Shown: positions 1 through 5,319 of the stretch, in pieces
Position numbering within the stretch: the stretch's first letter is position 1
Layout of the letters: each line of letters opens with the position of its first letter
Source of the DNA: Lachnospiraceae bacterium
GTDB taxonomy: Bacteria > Bacillota > Clostridia > Lachnospirales > Lachnospiraceae
NCBI GenBank assembly: GCA_900764225.1
Contig: CAAFNG010000188.1
Span: 1-5,438, forward strand
DNA: 5,438 bases
Direction: 5' to 3'
Program-made: the position numbers and the translations under genes
The notes under the pieces: model-generated
What the model was told of the DNA's origin: nothing
What the model saw: only the letters and a program-made list of their open reading frames with translations
Databases searched by the model: none

Positions 1-42
1 CCGTCTAATTCGTCGGCAGCGTCAGATGTGTATAAGAGACAG
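1..42 (+). other. Illumina Nextera adapter with i5 index (sequencing artefact)
   Basis: Positions 10-42 match the 33-base Nextera Read 1 transposase adapter exactly as I remember it. Its last 19 bases (24-42) are the Tn5 mosaic end. The eight bases before it, CGTCTAAT at 2-9, match the Nextera XT index I recall as S510, and base 1 fits the last base of the P5 arm. This is library DNA left untrimmed at a contig end, not part of the genome. Genomic sequence starts at about 43. The permease reading frame should not be extended into it. Confidence 0.97.
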
Positions 43-43
43 T

Positions 44-142
44 CCGTACCTTGCGATTTTTCCCGGAATCCTGATCCTGATCACCGTTATCAGCTTCAAT
101 TACCTGGGAGAAGTTTTAAGAAAAGTATTCGAGCCGAAGTAA
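44..142 (+). CDS. ABC peptide transporter permease, C-terminal end (DppC/OppC type), partial
   Basis: Only the last 32 codons remain, read in the frame that starts at base 44 and ends with TAA at 140-142. The visible peptide begins PYLAIFPGILILI and ends GEVLRKVFEPK. A Pro-Gly followed by a hydrophobic membrane span, then Phe-Asn-x-x-Gly-x-x-Leu-Arg and a short basic end finishing in a Pro, is the usual ending of DppC/OppC/GsiD-type permeases of the BPD_transp_1 family. The protein would form half of the membrane channel of a peptide importer, together with a DppB-type partner presumably encoded upstream. The 5' truncation is caused by the contig edge and adapter, not by a mutation. It lies 14 nt ahead of the first ATPase gene, and its stop codon overlaps that gene's ribosome binding site. 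Substrate cannot be told from this fragment. Confidence 0.85.
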   Translation, partial: PYLAIFPGILILITVISFNYLGEVLRKVFEPK

Positions 143-147
143 GGAGG
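141..147 (+). promoter_or_regulatory. Ribosome binding site of dppD, overlapping the permease stop
   Basis: AAGGAGG is a full Shine-Dalgarno match placed 9 nt before the ATG at 157. Its first two bases are also the last two of the permease TAA stop (140-142), so ribosomes ending the permease arrive directly on this site, which favours coupled translation. An out-of-frame ATG at 150 sits only 2 nt away, too close for use. Confidence 0.85.
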
Positions 148-156
148 ACATGATAA

Positions 157-1116
157 ATGGAAAAATTACTGGAAGTAAAAGATCTGAAGGTGTCTTTCTT
201 TACGGATCTTGGAGAAACTGAGGCAGTAAAAGATGCCGGCTTTGCCATTGAAGAAGGCGATTTTTTCGGAATCGTGGGAGAGTCCGGAAGCGGAAAAAGT
301 GTGACAACGAAATCCATTCTCCGTCTTGGCCCGTCCAATTGTAAGATCATGGGCGGCGAAATCCTGTTTCACGGAGAAGATATCTTAAAGAAAAATGAGG
401 CAGAGCTTCGCAAGATCCGCGGCGGCGAGATCGCCATGATCTTTCAGGATTCCCTTTCTGCCCTGAATCCTGTCTATACAGTAGGAAGTAAGATGGTGGA
501 GCTGATCCGCCGTCATACAGATATGAACAAAAAACAGGCAAAAGCACGTGTGCTGGAGCTTCTCACAGCAGTAGGTATCACAGATCCGGAAAAAGCCATG
601 CGTAGTTATCCTCATGAGCTTTCCGGCGGTATGCGTCAGCGTGTGATGATCGCCATGGCCATGAGCAGTAACCCGAAAGTTCTGATTGCAGACGAGCCGA
701 CAACAGCTCTGGATGTAACGATACAGGCGCAGATTCTGCATCTTCTTCTGGAACTTCAGAAAAAGAACAATATGAGTATTATTCTGATCACTCACGATCT
801 GGGTGTTGTGGCGCAGACCTGTAAACGGGTGGCTGTTATGTGTGGCGGCTATGTCGTGGAGGAGGGAACTGTGGAGGAGATTTTCCTTCATCCGGGACAT
901 CCTTACACACAGGCACTGATCGCAAGTATGCCGCGTGTAGGCGGAACTTTTGAACAGTTTCTGGAGAGAGATCTTTCTGACGGAAGCGGTTCTCTGTGTC
1001 CGTTCTTGAACCGCTGTAAATATGCGGACAAAACCTGTGAAGCCTGTCTTCCGGAATATTATGAGTCATCAGAGGGACACCGCATTCTCTGCCACAGAAG
1101 AGAGGAGACGAAATGA
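157..1116 (+). CDS. dppD: Di/oligopeptide ABC importer ATP-binding protein, DppD/OppD family
   Basis: This 319-residue cytoplasmic ATPase should power a peptide importer by pairing with the DppF-type protein encoded next. All nucleotide-binding motifs are intact: Walker A GESGSGKS at residues 41-48, Q-loop Gln97, signature LSGGMRQR at 155-162, Walker B VLIADE at 175-180 with catalytic Glu180, and switch His213 in ITHDL. The C-terminal oligopeptide/dipeptide (oligo_HPY) extension begins near HPGHPYTQAL (245-254). It holds Cys281, Cys287, Cys294 and Cys312 in a C-x5-C-x6-C-x17-C pattern like that binding a [4Fe-4S] cluster in the characterised DppD subfamily; cluster binding here is inferred. 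Length is normal for the family (about 320-340). The ATG at 157 follows a strong AAGGAGG. The gene's TGA overlaps the next ATG. The dppD symbol marks the family; OppD, AppD or GsiA-like substrate ranges cannot be told apart. Confidence 0.94.
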   Translation: MEKLLEVKDLKVSFFTDLGETEAVKDAGFAIEEGDFFGIVGESGSGKSVTTKSILRLGPSNCKIMGGEILFHGEDILKKNEAELRKIRGGEIAMIFQDSLSALNPVYTVGSKMVELIRRHTDMNKKQAKARVLELLTAVGITDPEKAMRSYPHELSGGMRQRVMIAMAMSSNPKVLIADEPTTALDVTIQAQILHLLLELQKKNNMSIILITHDLGVVAQTCKRVAVMCGGYVVEEGTVEEIFLHPGHPYTQALIASMPRVGGTFEQFLERDLSDGSGSLCPFLNRCKYADKTCEACLPEYYESSEGHRILCHRREETK

Positions 1117-2090
1117 GCGAGAAATTAATTGAAGTAAAAGATCTGAAAGTATATTTTAAACAGAAATCTCCAAAAATATTCTCCTTTAAGCCAGGCATCC
1201 TTAAAGCAGTAGATCAGGTAAGCTTTTCCATCGAAAAGGGAAAAACTTTCGGTCTTGTAGGAGAGTCCGGAAGCGGTAAGTCTACCATCGGTAAGGCAAT
1301 CCTCCGATATCATCAGCCCACCGGCGGAGAGATTTTTTACGGAGGTACAGAGATCGGAGCCATGGGGGAAAAAGATCTTCTTCCATACCGGAAAAAAATG
1401 CAGTCCGTTTTCCAGGATCCGTATTCATCTCTGGATCCAAGCCATACGGTACAGGATATCATCTGTGAGCCTATGGAAATCCACAAAATGTACACACCGA
1501 AAGAACGGAAGGATCGTGCAAAAGAGCTGATCCGTGTGGTTGGCCTGAAAGAACAGGATCTTCTTAAATATCCCCATGAGTTTTCCGGTGGTCAGAGACA
1601 GAGAATCTCCATTGCAAGGGCACTTTCCGTACAGCCGGAGTTTGTAGTCTGTGACGAGCCGATCTCTGCGCTGGATGTTTCCCTGCAGGCGCAGATCGTG
1701 CAGATGCTCCAGGACCTTCAGCAGAAATACGGTCTTACTTACCTGTTCATCAGCCATCAGCTGCAGGTAGTGCAGAAGATCTGTGATGAGATCGGCGTAC
1801 TTTATCTGGGAAATCTTATGGAAATTGCGGATGCGGACAAGCTATATTCCAATCCGCTGCATCCGTACACAAAAATGCTGATTTCATCCATTCCGGTTCC
1901 GGATCCAAGAGTAAAAACTTTGGACAAAATCGTCACAGATACCGGTGTTCAGTCCAGAGGAATCAATGGATGCCGGTTCCATAACCGATGCCCGTGGTGT
2001 GAGGAACGCTGCAAAAATGAGACACCTCTGCTTCGTGAGGCAGAGCCGGGGCATATGGTAGCCTGCCATAAATACGGCGAAAAGAAGTGA
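1113..2090 (+). CDS. dppF: Di/oligopeptide ABC importer ATP-binding protein, DppF/OppF family
   Basis: This 325-residue protein is the second ATPase of the importer and should form a heterodimer with the DppD-type protein under the permeases. It has Walker A GESGSGKS at residues 50-57, Q-loop Gln101, signature FSGGQRQR at 157-164, Walker B FVVCDE at 177-182 with catalytic Glu182, and switch His215. The Asp that usually follows this His (SHDL) is Gln216 here (SHQL). The C-terminal extension starts near NPLHPYTKML (247-256) and carries Cys287, Cys293, Cys300 and Cys318 with the same C-x5-C-x6-C-x17-C spacing as its partner, plus an extra Cys296. The start ATG overlaps the dppD stop as ATGA and is preceded by a GAGGAG site, so translation is probably coupled. 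The segment between strand 1 and the Walker A (about residues 16-32, containing KIFSFKPGIL) is typical of OppF/DppF. Opp and Dpp assignments are not separable by sequence alone. Confidence 0.94.
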   Translation: MSEKLIEVKDLKVYFKQKSPKIFSFKPGILKAVDQVSFSIEKGKTFGLVGESGSGKSTIGKAILRYHQPTGGEIFYGGTEIGAMGEKDLLPYRKKMQSVFQDPYSSLDPSHTVQDIICEPMEIHKMYTPKERKDRAKELIRVVGLKEQDLLKYPHEFSGGQRQRISIARALSVQPEFVVCDEPISALDVSLQAQIVQMLQDLQQKYGLTYLFISHQLQVVQKICDEIGVLYLGNLMEIADADKLYSNPLHPYTKMLISSIPVPDPRVKTLDKIVTDTGVQSRGINGCRFHNRCPWCEERCKNETPLLREAEPGHMVACHKYGEKK

Positions 2091-2096
2091 TCAGAC

Positions 2097-2104
2097 AGAA
2101 GGGA
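2097..2104 (+). promoter_or_regulatory. Ribosome binding site for the TTG-initiated desulfidase gene
   Basis: AGAAGGGA provides a moderate Shine-Dalgarno match with its GGG ending 11 nt before the TTG at 2115. It supports the TTG start. The next in-frame ATG, at 2163, has an AAGGAAG only 2 nt upstream and would remove the conserved first helix of the enzyme. Confidence 0.55.
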
Positions 2105-2114
2105 AAAGAAAGAT

Positions 2115-3383
2115 TTGAACAAAAACATATACGATAATTATCTTGCAATCCTTAAGGAAGAAATGATCCCGGCCATGGGCTGTACCGAGCCTATCGCCCT
2201 GGCCTACGGGGCGGCAAGAGCCAGAGAAATACTGGGAAAAGAGCCGGAGCGCATCACAGCGAAATGCAGCGGAAATATCATCAAGAATGTGCGCTGCGTG
2301 ATCATCCCCAATTCCGGCGGATTAAAGGGAATTCCGGCAGGCGTTGTCCTGGGTGCGGTTGCAGGAGACGCTTCTCTTGACATGGAAGTGCTTTCCACAG
2401 TGACAGAGGAAGGCCGGAAACGCTGCCGGGAGCTTCTGGATGCAGACATCTGCAAGGTAGAGCTTCTGGATACGCCGGTGGTTCTGCACATTATTATTGA
2501 GATGCAGGCCGGTGAGGACAATGTCAGTCTTGAGATCAAATACGATCACATCAATGTGACAAAAATCATCAAAAACGGAGAGGTTCTTCTGGACGAGGAT
2601 CAGGCACTGGAGGAAAAAGAAAAAGCAGACCGCACCCTGCTTGACCTGGAGGATATCCGGGAATTTGCAGACACTGTGGAAATTTCGGATGTAAAGGATC
2701 TTCTGGATACACAGATCCGCAGCAATATGGCCATTGCCCATGAGGGAATGACCGGAAAATACGGACTGGGCATCGGCCGTGTTATAAGAGAGAGTTATTC
2801 CTACGATATGCTGACCAGAATGCGAAGCCTTACAGCAGCTGCTTCTGAGGCAAGAATGGGCGGTTGCGACATGCCGGTTGTGATCAATTCCGGAAGCGGA
2901 AACCAGGGAATCGCCTGCTCCGTTCCTCTGATTGTCTATGCAAGGGAGATGGAGCTGCCGGATTACAGCCTTTACCGTGCACTTGTATTTTCCAACCTGC
3001 TTACAGTTTATCAGAAACATTATATTGGCAAGCTTTCTGCCTTCTGTGGTGCAGTGTCGGCTTCCTGTGCAGCCGGAGCGGCCATCACTTACATGGTAGG
3101 AGGAAGTACTGCCCAGATCAAGAAGACCATAGAGAACACGCTGGCGAATATCCCGGGAATCATCTGTGACGGTGCAAAAATCTCCTGCGCGGCCAAGATC
3201 GCAGCCAGCCTGGATGCAGCGTTCCTTGCACATCATCTTGCCATGAACGGACAGTCCTATGCTCCATACACCGGTATTCTCCAGGAAGAGACCGCAGAGA
3301 CCATCAGCTGTGTGGGACAGATCGGTAAAGATGGCATGAAGGAGACTGACCGGGAGATCCTTAAGATCATGCTGGAACATTAA
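2115..3383 (+). CDS. L-cysteine desulfidase / serine dehydratase alpha-family protein (CyuA/YhaM, UPF0597)
   Basis: This 422-residue protein belongs to the family of E. coli CyuA (YhaM) and the archaeal [4Fe-4S] L-cysteine desulfidase, which turn cysteine into pyruvate, ammonia and sulfide without PLP. Family marks are the N-terminal MIPAMGCTEPIALAY (Cys23), the CSGNIIKN segment from Cys51, NSGSGNQGIAC at 258-268 (shared with Fe-S serine dehydratase alpha chains), CGAVSASCAAG at 311-321, and ICDGAKISCAAK at 350-361. Candidate cluster or active-site cysteines are 23, 251, 268, 311, 318, 351 and 358; I cannot assign ligands. Length is normal (about 420-440). The start is TTG: it lies 24 nt after dppF and keeps the conserved first helix, whereas the first ATG (2163, residue 17) would cut into it. 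The position in a peptide-importer operon suggests use of imported peptides as a sulfur or carbon source. Serine or another beta-substituted amino acid remains possible as substrate. Confidence 0.88.
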   Translation: MNKNIYDNYLAILKEEMIPAMGCTEPIALAYGAARAREILGKEPERITAKCSGNIIKNVRCVIIPNSGGLKGIPAGVVLGAVAGDASLDMEVLSTVTEEGRKRCRELLDADICKVELLDTPVVLHIIIEMQAGEDNVSLEIKYDHINVTKIIKNGEVLLDEDQALEEKEKADRTLLDLEDIREFADTVEISDVKDLLDTQIRSNMAIAHEGMTGKYGLGIGRVIRESYSYDMLTRMRSLTAAASEARMGGCDMPVVINSGSGNQGIACSVPLIVYAREMELPDYSLYRALVFSNLLTVYQKHYIGKLSAFCGAVSASCAAGAAITYMVGGSTAQIKKTIENTLANIPGIICDGAKISCAAKIAASLDAAFLAHHLAMNGQSYAPYTGILQEETAETISCVGQIGKDGMKETDREILKIMLEH

Positions 3384-3405
3384 ACGGATAAACAATTATC
3401 TATCG

Positions 3406-3449
3406 AAAAAACCTTTCGTCTGAAGTGAAAAAAGACGAAAGGTTTTTTT
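3406..3449 (+). terminator. Rho-independent terminator ending the importer-desulfidase operon
   Basis: A perfect inverted repeat of 16 bp pairs 3406-3421 with 3433-3448, with an 11-base loop rich in A. The inner part, ACCTTTCGTC with GACGAAAGGT, carries the GC pairs. The 3' arm ends in seven T (3443-3449), giving the U-tract. The 5' arm begins with six A, so the structure could also stop transcription on the other strand, although no gene converges on it here. It begins 22 nt after the desulfidase stop. Confidence 0.95.
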
Positions 3450-3477
3450 GCAGCTTTTCTGTCAGGTAGAAGAGCGT

Positions 3478-3506
3478 TTGACTAAAAACAGTATTTCCGA
3501 TATACT
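3478..3506 (+). promoter_or_regulatory. Sigma-A type promoter for the NYN-dus operon
   Basis: A -35 box TTGACT (3478-3483) and a -10 box TATACT (3501-3506) are separated by exactly 17 nt, each one mismatch from the housekeeping consensus. Transcription would begin near 3512-3514 and give a leader of about 40 nt. It sits between the upstream terminator and the next gene, which is where an operon promoter is expected. No extended -10 TG is present. Confidence 0.88.
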
Positions 3507-3510
3507 GTTT
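3486..3510. promoter_or_regulatory. Palindromic candidate operator overlapping the -10 box
   Basis: AAACAGTAT (3486-3494) and ATACTGTTT (3502-3510) are perfect 9-bp inverted repeats around a 7-base spacer. The right arm covers five of the six -10 bases and the left arm lies in the promoter spacer, so a dimeric repressor bound here would block RNA polymerase. The arm centres are 16 bp apart, about one and a half helix turns. The sequence does not match the Gram-positive LexA, BlaI/CopY or Fur boxes that I know. No regulator gene is visible in the window. Confidence 0.6.
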
Positions 3511-3517
3511 ATAAGAG

Positions 3518-3527
3518 TGCCGCGGCA
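3518..3527. repeat. Short GC palindrome in the leader
   Basis: TGCCGCGGCA is a perfect 10-bp palindrome just after the expected transcription start. It stands out in an AT-rich stretch. It could be a half-site for a regulator or a methylation/restriction target (it contains CCGCGG). It is too short, with no loop, to be a stable hairpin in one RNA molecule. Chance occurrence is possible. Confidence 0.3.
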
Positions 3528-3553
3528 TATATCATTTAGAAAAGGTTGGATTT

Positions 3554-4345
3554 ATGAACAACGAATTAAGAATTGCAATACTGATCGATGCAGATAATGT
3601 ATCGGATAAATATATCAAGATCATTGTGGATGAAGTAGCCAATATTGGTGTGGCGACATACAAGAGAATCTACGGAGACTGGACAAGTGCCCGCCTTTCC
3701 TCCTGGAAAAATGTCCTTCTGGAGAATTCGATCATTCCGATCCAGCAGTACAGTTATACGACCGGCAAAAGCGCTACAGATTCAGCAATGATCATTGACG
3801 CCATGGATATTCTGTATTCCGAAAATGTAGATGGATACTGTCTTGTTTCATCGGACAGTGATTTTACCCGCCTGGCAGCAAGACTTCGGGAATCCGGTAT
3901 GCTGGTTCTTGGAATGGGCGAGGAGAAGACTCCGAAGCCGTTTATTTCCGCCTGCAACCAGTTTAAATATCTGGATCTTCTTTATCACAACCAGCAGGAG
4001 GAAGAGAAAAAAGAAGCCATGGCGACGGCAGGAGAGGCGAAGAAATCCGGTAACAGCGGTAATAAGCAGAATACCTCCAGCACCAGAAAGAATAAAGATC
4101 TGAAACGTGTGCGAAAAGCGATCAACGCCATTATCGAGAAATTCTCCGATGAGGAGGGATGGCTTTCATCCGGACAGCTGGGCGATCAGCTGGGAAAAAG
4201 ACTCCCGGATTTTGATGTGCGTAATTATGGGTATTCCAAACTGACACCGTTTATCAAATCCCTTGGTAACTACGAGGCAGGTATGATCCCCACAGGCAGC
4301 GGTGGAAGGAAGCATATTTATTTCCGCATAAAGGAGGAGCAGTGA
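3554..4345 (+). CDS. NYN-domain (PIN-like, LabA/DUF88) putative RNase with C-terminal LOTUS/OST-HTH domain
   Basis: This 263-residue soluble protein has three parts. Residues about 5-145 form an NYN domain, a PIN-like metal-dependent RNase fold: IDADN (Asp12, Asp14), TDSAMIIDAMD (Asp76, Asp82) and VSSDSDF (Asp101, Asp103) supply the acidic residues expected to bind Mg or Mn. Residues about 147-181 are a charged, low-complexity linker (Glu/Lys then Ser/Asn/Lys). Residues about 182-260 match a LOTUS/OST-HTH RNA-binding domain, with DEEGWLSSGQLGDQL, PDFDVRNYGYSKL and a final strand HIYFRIK. NYN-LOTUS fusions are known in bacteria and in eukaryotic MARF1-type proteins, where LOTUS domains bind RNA. 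The RNA target here is unknown. The ATG has AGAAAAGG 8 nt upstream. As first gene after the promoter it probably leads an operon, and its TGA shares one base with the next ATG. Confidence 0.9.
   Translation: MNNELRIAILIDADNVSDKYIKIIVDEVANIGVATYKRIYGDWTSARLSSWKNVLLENSIIPIQQYSYTTGKSATDSAMIIDAMDILYSENVDGYCLVSSDSDFTRLAARLRESGMLVLGMGEEKTPKPFISACNQFKYLDLLYHNQQEEEKKEAMATAGEAKKSGNSGNKQNTSSTRKNKDLKRVRKAINAIIEKFSDEEGWLSSGQLGDQLGKRLPDFDVRNYGYSKLTPFIKSLGNYEAGMIPTGSGGRKHIYFRIKEEQ
4331..4337 (+). promoter_or_regulatory. Ribosome binding site deciding the dus start
   Basis: AAGGAGG lies inside the last codons of the NYN gene, 7 nt before the ATG at 4345 and only 4 nt before an in-frame GTG at 4342. The 7-nt spacing favours the ATG, which overlaps the NYN stop as TGATG. 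Confidence 0.8.
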
Positions 4346-5319
4346 TGAAGAATTACATGGCACCGATGGAGGGCGTTACCAACTGGGTCTACCGGAACGC
4401 CTATCATGACTGCTTTTATCCTATGGATAAATATTTCACACCGTTTATCACAGCAAAACCAAACAAAAGACTGAGCAGCAAGGAGATCAAAGAAGTATCA
4501 CCGGAAACCAACGGAAGTCTTCCGGTGATTCCGCAGATCCTTACCAACAATGCAGAAGATTTTGTTAAGACTGCACATATTTTCCGGGATGAATACGGAC
4601 ATAGAGAAGTGAATCTAAACCTCGGATGCCCTTCCGGAACTGTGACAGCGAAAGGAAAAGGAGCAGGCTTTCTGGGAGAACCGGAGAAACTGGAGCGTTT
4701 TCTGGATGAGATCTTTGAGCATACGGATATGGAGATCTCCATCAAGACGAGAGTAGGCACCGATTACGAAGAGGATTGGGATCGGCTTCTTGAGATCTAT
4801 TCCAGGTATCCCGTGAAGGAGCTGATCATACATCCCCGACTCCTTAAGGATTATTATAAAGGAACTCCGCGATACGAGCTGTTTCAGAAAGCACAGGTGA
4901 GTCTTAAGGTTCCGCTGGGCTATAACGGAGATATTTTTTCTGTGGAAGCATATCAGGAAATGCGGGAAAAATTTCCGGAGGCAGACAGCTTTATGTATGG
5001 ACGCGGTGTGATCGCAAGGCCATATCTTCTGGATGCGATCAAGAAAGATACGTGGGAAGGATGTGGAAGTTCTGACAGCATGGAATCCTATAAGAAAAAA
5101 ATGCGTCAGTTCCATGACAGACTTTATCACGATTACCAGGGATATCTTTCGGGAGAACGAAATGTACTGTTTCGTATGAAAGAGGTGTGGAGCTACATGG
5201 CACCGGGCTTTACCAATTATACGAAATATCTGAAAAAGATCAAAAAATCCCAGCACTTTGGCGATTATGAGGCAGCAGTTATGAGCCTTTTTGGAGAACA
5301 GGAGATCACAGGAGCATGA
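4345..5319 (+). CDS. tRNA-dihydrouridine synthase family protein (divergent Dus)
   Basis: This 324-residue FMN enzyme should use NAD(P)H to reduce uridine to dihydrouridine in tRNA. Numbering from the ATG, it shows the N-terminal FMN motif MAPMEGVT (5-12), Gln64 in IPQIL, the catalytic-cysteine motif NLGCP with Cys95 and the following glycine/lysine-rich GKGAGFL, the IKTRVG strand (Lys134, Arg136), IIHPR (His163), YNGDI (193-197) and the phosphate-binding GRGVIARP (219-226). A helical C-terminal part (about 245-315, with NVLFRMKEVWSY) fits the tRNA-binding domain. It is not a canonical DusB: HPRLLKDYYKG replaces the usual HGRT-type loop. Its modified tRNA position is therefore unknown. It overlaps the NYN stop by one base and the next start by four, indicating coupled translation. 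Confidence 0.9.
   Translation: MKNYMAPMEGVTNWVYRNAYHDCFYPMDKYFTPFITAKPNKRLSSKEIKEVSPETNGSLPVIPQILTNNAEDFVKTAHIFRDEYGHREVNLNLGCPSGTVTAKGKGAGFLGEPEKLERFLDEIFEHTDMEISIKTRVGTDYEEDWDRLLEIYSRYPVKELIIHPRLLKDYYKGTPRYELFQKAQVSLKVPLGYNGDIFSVEAYQEMREKFPEADSFMYGRGVIARPYLLDAIKKDTWEGCGSSDSMESYKKKMRQFHDRLYHDYQGYLSGERNVLFRMKEVWSYMAPGFTNYTKYLKKIKKSQHFGDYEAAVMSLFGEQEITGA

Noticed and set aside
24..42. A Tn5/IS50-like transposon end
   Set aside because: The 19-base mosaic end is joined to the synthetic Nextera primer site and an index, so it comes from library preparation and not from a resident transposon.
385..900. 171-codon open frame on the - strand inside dppD
   Set aside because: It is antisense to conserved ATPase motifs, has low-complexity His/Cys-rich composition, and resembles no family.
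2163..2165. ATG as start of the desulfidase gene
   Set aside because: It would remove 16 residues of the conserved first helix, and its Shine-Dalgarno-like AAGGAAG is only 2 nt away.
2864..3169. 101-codon + strand frame inside the desulfidase gene
   Set aside because: It is an alternative frame of a conserved region, with no ribosome binding site and no domain.
2322..3395. Long open frame of 357 codons on the - strand opposite the desulfidase gene
   Set aside because: It lies fully antisense to a well-supported gene, has a Cys/His-rich composition with no recognisable domain, and no promoter or ribosome binding site was seen. It is a codon-bias shadow.
3384..3553. A riboswitch, small RNA or T-box in the intergenic stretch
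   Set aside because: Apart from the terminator, promoter and two palindromes, no conserved aptamer element or second terminator is visible, and the leader of about 40 nt is too short for a riboswitch.
4342..4344. GTG as start of the Dus gene
   Set aside because: It leaves only 4 nt after the ribosome binding site, whereas the adjacent ATG at 4345 has 7 nt and directly begins the conserved KNYMAPMEG segment.
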